Shown: piece after piece, positions 5,879 through 5,891 of the stretch
How the letters are laid out: every line of letters starts with the position of its first letter
Position numbering within the stretch: position 1 is the first letter of the stretch
NCBI GenBank assembly: GCA_029940125.1
Contig: JAOZRP010000170.1
Location: forward strand, 1 to 5,891
Direction of reading: 5' to 3'
From: a bacterium
GTDB lineage: Bacteria > Desulfobacterota > Anaeroferrophillalia > Anaeroferrophillales > Anaeroferrophillaceae
Length of the DNA: 5,891 nucleotides
Made by a program: the position numbers and the translations under genes
The notes under the pieces: model-generated
Databases searched by the model: none
Told to the model about the DNA's origin: nothing
The model's input: the letters and a program-made list of their open reading frames with translations, nothing else

Positions 5879-5891
5879 AAATTAACGACCT

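Larger units (their letters stand above)
5788..5891. other. Leader upstream of lepA, apparently non-coding
   Basis: These 104 bases hold the two palindrome parts described separately and a weak lepA ribosome binding site (AGGA, 5800-5803). I see no convincing -35/-10 pair. One minus-strand frame is open through the whole stretch and ends in a TGA overlapping the lepA GTG, so the tail of an upstream gene cannot be fully excluded. The dominance of inverted repeats makes that unlikely. Confidence 0.5.

Noticed and set aside
5787..5891. An open minus-strand frame running into lepA with a GTGA-type overlap, possibly the tail of an upstream gene.
   Set aside because: It is only about 35 codons, has no recognisable sequence, and is mostly made of the inverted repeats.

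Overview
The window carries six consecutive genes, all read from the minus strand and packed closely with no plus-strand gene. In transcription order they are lepA (EF4, a translation-factor GTPase), lepB (signal peptidase I), a small single-STAS-domain protein of the anti-sigma-factor-antagonist type, pyrR (pyrimidine regulator), pyrB (aspartate carbamoyltransferase) and pyrC (class I dihydroorotase). The pyrC gene runs off the low-coordinate edge but is nearly complete. No tRNA, rRNA, CRISPR array, insertion sequence or phage gene was seen.

The organism is a Gram-negative-type bacterium with a moderately GC-rich genome. The LepB sequence style and the chaining of lepA-lepB to pyrR-pyrB-pyrC recall Desulfuromonadales/Desulfobacterota (Geobacter-like) genomes. 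That placement rests on memory of gene order and motif style, not on a search, and is tentative.

Layout by region. Bases 5788-5891 are the leader upstream of lepA; they hold an imperfect hairpin (5819-5846) and a further related half-site (5861-5878). Bases 3979-5787 are lepA with a GTG start. Bases 3891-3978 are the lepA-lepB gap, which contains a perfect 15-bp-stem palindrome (3941-3974) of the same sequence family as the upstream hairpin. Bases 3267-3890 are lepB. Bases 3203-3266 are a short gap with the ribosome binding site of the STAS gene (2855-3202). pyrR (2275-2820) follows after 34 bases. pyrB (1325-2269) follows almost at once, its ribosome binding site overlapping the pyrR stop. 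pyrC (1-1328) overlaps pyrB by four bases.

The pyr block is a functional unit. PyrR senses uridine nucleotides in its known relatives, PyrB makes carbamoyl aspartate and PyrC closes it to dihydroorotate, so two sequential enzymes and their regulator are co-expressed. PyrC retains its metal ligands, so it looks like an active enzyme and not a structural pseudo-dihydroorotase.

This is mainly ordinary housekeeping sequence and I see no convincing new multi-gene system. The points worth a second look are the repeated palindromes flanking lepA, the orphan STAS gene inside the run, an apparent insertion and a Pro-to-Ala change in PyrC, and the lack of a visible PyrR RNA-binding leader.
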